Source of the DNA: Balaenoptera acutorostrata | Lineage: Eukaryota; Chordata; Mammalia; Artiodactyla; Balaenopteridae | Direction: 5' to 3' | Assembly (NCBI RefSeq): GCF_949987535.1 | Contig: NC_080068.1 | Span: 83,105,254-83,169,253 of the forward strand | DNA: 64,000 bases | In this document: piece after piece, positions 59,600-64,000 of the stretch | Numbering within the stretch: the stretch's first letter is position 1 | How the letters are laid out: every line of letters begins with the position of its first letter | Program-made: the position numbers and the translations under genes | Notes under the pieces: generated by a model | The model's database searches: none | Told to the model about the DNA's origin: nothing | What the model saw: the letters and a program-made list of their open reading frames with translations, nothing else

Positions 59600-60830
59600 T
59601 CGGAAATGTAGACATAATGATAGATCAATAGAACAAAATTGAGAGTCCAGAAATAAAACCTTAGAGTTATAATTTCTGTCCAGAGGGTCAAGACAATTCA
59701 GTGAATGAAAGGGAATAATCTTTACAACAAATGGTGCTTGAATGACTGTACAGCCACAGTTGTTGTGAAGTCGAACTGTTTCCTCACACCATACATTTAA
59801 AAAAAAGCCCTCAAAATGAATTATACATCTAAATGTAAGAACTAAAACTATAAAATACTTAGAAGAAGACAGGAGTAAATCTTGACTAGGCAAAGATTTC
59901 TTAAATATATAAAATCACAAATGTCAAAAGAAAAAAATAGATAAATTGAACTTCATCAAAATGATCAACTTTCGCACTACAAGGGATACCATTATGAAAG
60001 TGAAAGACAACCATCAGAATGGGAAAAAAAATATTCGCTAATTCTAAACCCAATAAAGGACTTATATCCAGAATATATAAAGAAATCTTACAACTCAGTA
60101 ATAAAAAGAAGACTTTAAAAATAGGAAAGGATCTGAACTGCCATTTTGCCAAAGGAATTAGACAAATAGCTAACAAGCAAATGAAAAAATGATTAACACT
60201 TCATTAAAATGCCAATAAGAGTCACAATGAGACACCATTTGCTTTGGAAAACCGTTTGGCAAGATGTTAAACATAGAGTTACCATGTAATCCAGAAATTG
60301 TATTCCTAGGTAAATAACTAAGAGAAATGAAAACATGTCCAGAGAAAAACCTGTATGTTAATGTTCATAGCATCATTATTCATAATAACAGCAATAGAAA
60401 CAGCAAAAATGTCCATCAACTGTTGAATGGATTAATACAATGTGGCATATTAATATAATACATGATATAACATGGGTGAACCTTTAAAACTTTATTCTAA
60501 GTGAAACAAGCCAGTCATAAAAGATCACATTTGTATGATTCCATTTATCTAAAATAGCTACTGTAAGTAACTCTATAGAGACAGAAAGTATATTAATGGT
60601 TGCCTTAAGCTTAGGGGTGAGGGAAATGGTGGAATCAGTAGTGCTATTGGGCCCAAAGGTTTTTTCTGACATGATGAAATGTCCTAAAATTGATTGCAGC
60701 AATAGGATACTACTTTATAAATATACTAAAAAACATTGAATTGTACCTTAAATGGATGAATTATATGGTATATGAATAATATATTAATGCCTGTTTAAAA
60801 ATGAATACAATGGAAGCAAACAATAAAGAG
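59600..60830 (+). mobile_element. Ancient L1 (L1M-type) 3' part, sense
   Basis: Continuous old L1 ORF2 and 3'UTR order: ATAGATCAATAGAACAAAAT, CATCTAAATGTAAGAACTAA, GAACTTCATCAAAATGATCA, GACAACCATCAGAATGGGAA, CTAATTCTAAACCCAATAAAG, CATGTAATCCAGAAATTGTA, AAAATGTCCATCAACTGTTG and ATTGAATTGTACCTTAAATG. Frames are destroyed. Confidence 0.82.
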
Positions 60831-61438
60831 TAGAAGTGTGTGTGATGCAAAGTATTCAATCTAATGACAGTCTGGTATAAATATGGAAAACTGGACTCCA
60901 TGCAATAACTTAGAGGTTTGTGAGGTGTCAGTATATCATGGCTTAGAATCAGAGGCTTTCTAGTTATACTTCAGTGGAAGCTTATGTTTCAAGTTCTAAA
61001 CATTAATGTTCTTTATTGACATTTGGAAGACAATTTTTAAATGTGCTACCATTCATACTGTGATTTTTTTTGTCACTCATTTTCCAGGACAAGCTATAAA
61101 ATAAAAGTACTTAAATCCAAGATCTAACAATATTAAGTCATTTCCTGAGTAAATAAAGATATATTTATACTTTATAATTTTTCTTTGTAGTAATTTAAAA
61201 TATAGGATCACAGAGTTGAACTGAAACTAGATTGTCTCTATCAGGCTTCCCAATGGAGGAACATAAATTATCTGTATAGCACCTTTGACAGAACTAATTT
61301 TTGTCAATAATTTAGTATAACATGCTAGTTTAAGAAGCAGCATATTCATTGCTAGACATCCCTAAATATTTAATTTCTCCTTATATTCAAGCAACTATGG
61401 TCCTATAAATCTCATACAAGCAGCTCCCATCTGCTATC
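60831..61438. other. Non-coding AT-rich DNA
   Basis: Nothing recognised. Confidence 0.4.
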
Positions 61439-61454
61439 TAAAGCAAAAAGTACA

Positions 61455-61811
61455 GGCTCCCCTGGTGGCGCAGTGGTTAAGAATCCTCCTGCCAATGCAG
61501 GGGACACGGGTTCAATCCCTGGTCCGGGATGATCCCACATGCCGCGGAGCAACTAAGCCCATGTGCCACAACTACTGAGCCTGCACTCTAGAGCCCACGA
61601 GCCACAACTACTGAACCCGCATGCCACAACTACTGAAGCCCACACACCTAGAGCCTGTGCTCTGCAACAAGAGAAGCCACCGCAATGAGAAGCCTGTGCA
61701 CCGCAACGAAGAGTAGCCCCCACTCGCCACAACTAGAGAAAGCCGCATGCAGCAACAGAGACCCAACACAGCCAAAAATAAATAAATAAAACCAATTAAT
61801 TTTTTAAAAAA
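61455..61811 (+). mobile_element. CHR-type SINE with perfect TSD
   Basis: The tRNA-Glu-like head starts GGCTCCCCTGGTGGCGCAGT, with B-box GGGTTCAATC (CpG lost). The body carries four CACAACTACTGA-type blocks and an AAATAAATAAATAAA end. A perfect 16 bp duplication, TAAAGCAAAAAGTACA, lies at 61439-61454 and 61812-61827. Confidence 0.95.
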
Positions 61812-61827
61812 TAAAGCAAAAAGTACA

Positions 61828-62429
61828 TGTCTACTCTCAATTCTAAAAAAGAAATCCTCAAATATTTGCAGATAAATAAAATACCTCTCCTTAGTTTTCA
61901 GTTTCCCAGATTAAACATACCATTTAAAAATGTTACTCCATGCTATTCCATCCATTAAGTAATCCATCCACCTATCCCACTATGCATTCATCCTAATAGT
62001 CAGCCCTCATATATGGACTGATTGAGCTTCTATTAAAATCCAGGATAACTGAATAACTATGCTAATTAAAGGAAGCACAAGATGCATGATCCACAATAAT
62101 TTTTTTTTTCTTTCAGGAAAGCAGTTTAATAAGTGATTTCTGGTCTCAGTTTGCTTTCTTTGGAATATTTTGATATTGACATTCAAATGTTTGTCAGTTG
62201 AGTAATTATGTGATTAGAGTTATAATACACTTATGAACTAATTAGACATGGAGAAATGTTAGAACAAATATGGAAATAGATACAAATATAATAAATTAAT
62301 GAAAGTAATAAAGCCAGTATAAGTCATATAGTTGGTATAAAAGAAAAATATATCTATAAAGTTATCTTTAAAAAATTCCTCTGTGATCTCTAGGTAGTCA
62401 AAGTTTCTGCTGTTTTTTTATATGTAATG
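61828..62429. other. Non-coding AT-rich DNA
   Basis: Nothing recognised apart from a T-run at 62100-62109. Confidence 0.4.
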
Positions 62430-62838
62430 ATTTAGTTTTATTTTTATTCATTTTGAGAATGGAAAATTTCAAGCAATATAAAGATAGAATAGTATAACCA
62501 TTTCCTCATTTCTGTTACTCAGCTTTAACAGTCATCAATGCAAGATTAATATAGTTTCATCTATACCCCACCCACTACGTCCTCCAGTATCATATCATTT
62601 CATTCATAAATATTTCATTAGGTATCTCTAAAAGTTAAGAACTTTAAAAAAGTAACCACGTTAACATGGTCATAATTAAAAAGTAATAATATCTTAATAT
62701 AAAATATTTTTTGTTCAAATATGCAGTTGTCTTATAAATGTCAAATGTTCTCTTGTTTTTGCACTTATAGCTTTTTTATTTGAATCAGGGTCAAAATAAA
62801 GTCTAAACACTGCTGTTAGTTGATGTCTCTTTAGGTTC

Positions 62839-62894
<56 letters not shown>

Positions 62895-62990
62895 CCTCCG
62901 TTTTTCATGTTTTAATTTTCCTTGTAATTTATTTGATGAAGCAACTAGGCTATTTATCATATACTTTTACCATAAACTTTTTGTTCTTCT
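62430..62990. mobile_element. Possible ancient L1 3'UTR region, interrupted by AT repeats
   Basis: GTTCAAATATGCAGTTGTCT, TATAAATGTCAAATGTTC, TTTGAATCAGGGTCAAAATA and GTTGATGTCTCTTTAGGTTC resemble an old L1 (L1ME-like) 3' segment. It is cut by the AT microsatellite, with TGATGAAGCAACTAGGC after it. Family and orientation are uncertain. Confidence 0.42.
62842..62891. repeat. (AT)25 microsatellite
   Basis: An uninterrupted 50 bp AT run, similar in length to the one at 57660-57709. Confidence 0.96.
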
Positions 62991-63546
62991 AAGTTTCCTA
63001 CAAATTGTAGTTGATTAATTTCAAGGCATATAGTTATCATGAAATCTATAAACTGTACTTAATATATATAATATATAATTTCCAAAATTGAGTCTCTAAT
63101 TGAAATACTCATACTTTGTCTGTCCTTGTATATTTTTCTGTAGATCTGTGGCTTTCAATTATTTAAAAAAAAAAAAAAACAATAACATATACTTGAAAAA
63201 AAAGAATGACTGAAAACACAGCAACTGCATTTAAATTCCCTATTAAATAATAGATTGCAATAACTAAAATATATGTGCATATGCTCATCTTTAAATTAAG
63301 TTATCTGATAAGCAAAGAACTTATATTATACTCTTTACTGCTTAATTATAAGTAGTTAGACATTTGGATAAATCTTTTGGAAAATAATCTCCTGGATTTA
63401 ACTTGAAATGATTCACAGTAGCCAGTAAAATTCGGAGAAAATTATTCTAGCTTCCAATGTAATTATATTCATATTATAAAATACAGTTAGCTCAAGGGAT
63501 TATTACTGCTCAGAATCTCGGGGGATTCAATGGAAGATTTTTATTT
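62991..63546. other. Non-coding AT-rich DNA
   Basis: An A-run lies at 63165-63179. Nothing else recognised. Confidence 0.4.
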
Positions 63547-63564
63547 AAAATGACATTTATTTCA

Positions 63565-63902
63565 GGGACTTCCCTGGTGGCACAGTGGTTAAGTATCTGC
63601 CTGCCAATTCAGGGGACACGGGTTTGATCCCTGGTCCGGGAAGATCCCACATGCCGCAGAGCAACTAAGCCCAAACGCTACAACTACTGAGCCTGCACTC
63701 TAGAGCTCGTGAGCCACAACTACTGAGCCCACATGCCACAACTATTGAAGCCCACACATCTAGAGCCTGTGCTCTGCAACAGAAGCCACCGCAATGAGAA
63801 GCCCACGCACAACAAAAAAGAGTAGCCCATGCTCACCACAACTAGAGAAAAGCCCACACACAGCAATGAAGACCCATCACAGCCAAAAATAAATTTTTTT
63901 TT
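63565..63902 (+). mobile_element. CHR-type SINE with imperfect TSD
   Basis: The tRNA-Glu-like head GGGACTTCCCTGGTGGCACA is present, and the B-box reads GGGTTTGATC. The body is complete but CpG-poor. AAAATGACATTTATT near 63547-63561 pairs with AAAAGTGACCTTTATT at 63903-63918 (one insertion, one mismatch). It looks older than the copy at 47516. Confidence 0.92.
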
Positions 63903-64000
63903 AAAAGTGACCTTTATTCTGACAAGTAATTGTAGGTAAACATTATTATTAATTGCACAAAAATATTATAGCATCATTAGAAATAAAAATAAATTGCTCC

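Overview
The window is mammalian nuclear DNA and almost certainly from a cetacean. Four tRNA-Glu-derived SINEs of the CHR type (Cetacea, hippopotamus, ruminants) lie in it, all in the long 300-360 bp form. The long L1 copies have artiodactyl-type sequence, and I saw no ruminant Bov-B or Bov-tA repeat. I identified this from remembered family consensus features, not from a search. There is no bacterial-style gene organisation, no CRISPR array and no operon.

I can support no functional protein-coding gene or exon. The window reads as an AT-rich gene desert filled with retroelements of different ages. The longest open frames fall inside L1 sequence, old L2 sequence or simple repeats. The only host-gene-derived sequence I recognise is a 5'-truncated processed copy of peroxiredoxin 1 (PRDX1), on the minus strand at about 56.8-57.5 kb.

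Layout: 1-1.5 kb, a CHR SINE with a perfect 18 bp target-site duplication (TSD). 4.4-7.2 kb, the 5' half of an antisense L1 (5'UTR with about four GC-rich monomers, ORF1, start of ORF2) that lacks its 3' half. 10.0-13.4 kb, an antisense 5'-truncated L1 (ORF2 and 3'UTR) with an extra GC-rich segment at its 5' edge inside the same probable TSD. 13.4-44.7 kb, mostly unique AT-rich DNA with scattered old L2, MIR, MaLR-type LTR and hAT fragments. 44.7-52.3 kb, a structurally full-length sense L1 with a 14 bp TSD, inactivated by frameshifts and stops and carrying a younger CHR SINE in ORF1. 54-61 kb, ancient L1 pieces, then a short antisense L1 3' end directly abutting the PRDX1 retrocopy. 61.4-64 kb, two more CHR SINEs and a long AT microsatellite.

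The parts relate through retrotransposition. The L1s supply (or once supplied) the endonuclease and reverse transcriptase that would have mobilised the SINEs and the PRDX1 mRNA. The nesting gives a relative order: ancient L2, MIR, MaLR and old L1 first, then the full-length L1, then the CpG-rich SINE inside it. The most unusual structures are two junctions that look like template-switch products: L1 joined to PRDX1, and L1 joined to a GC-rich sequence. I see no convincing evidence of a wholly new biological system.
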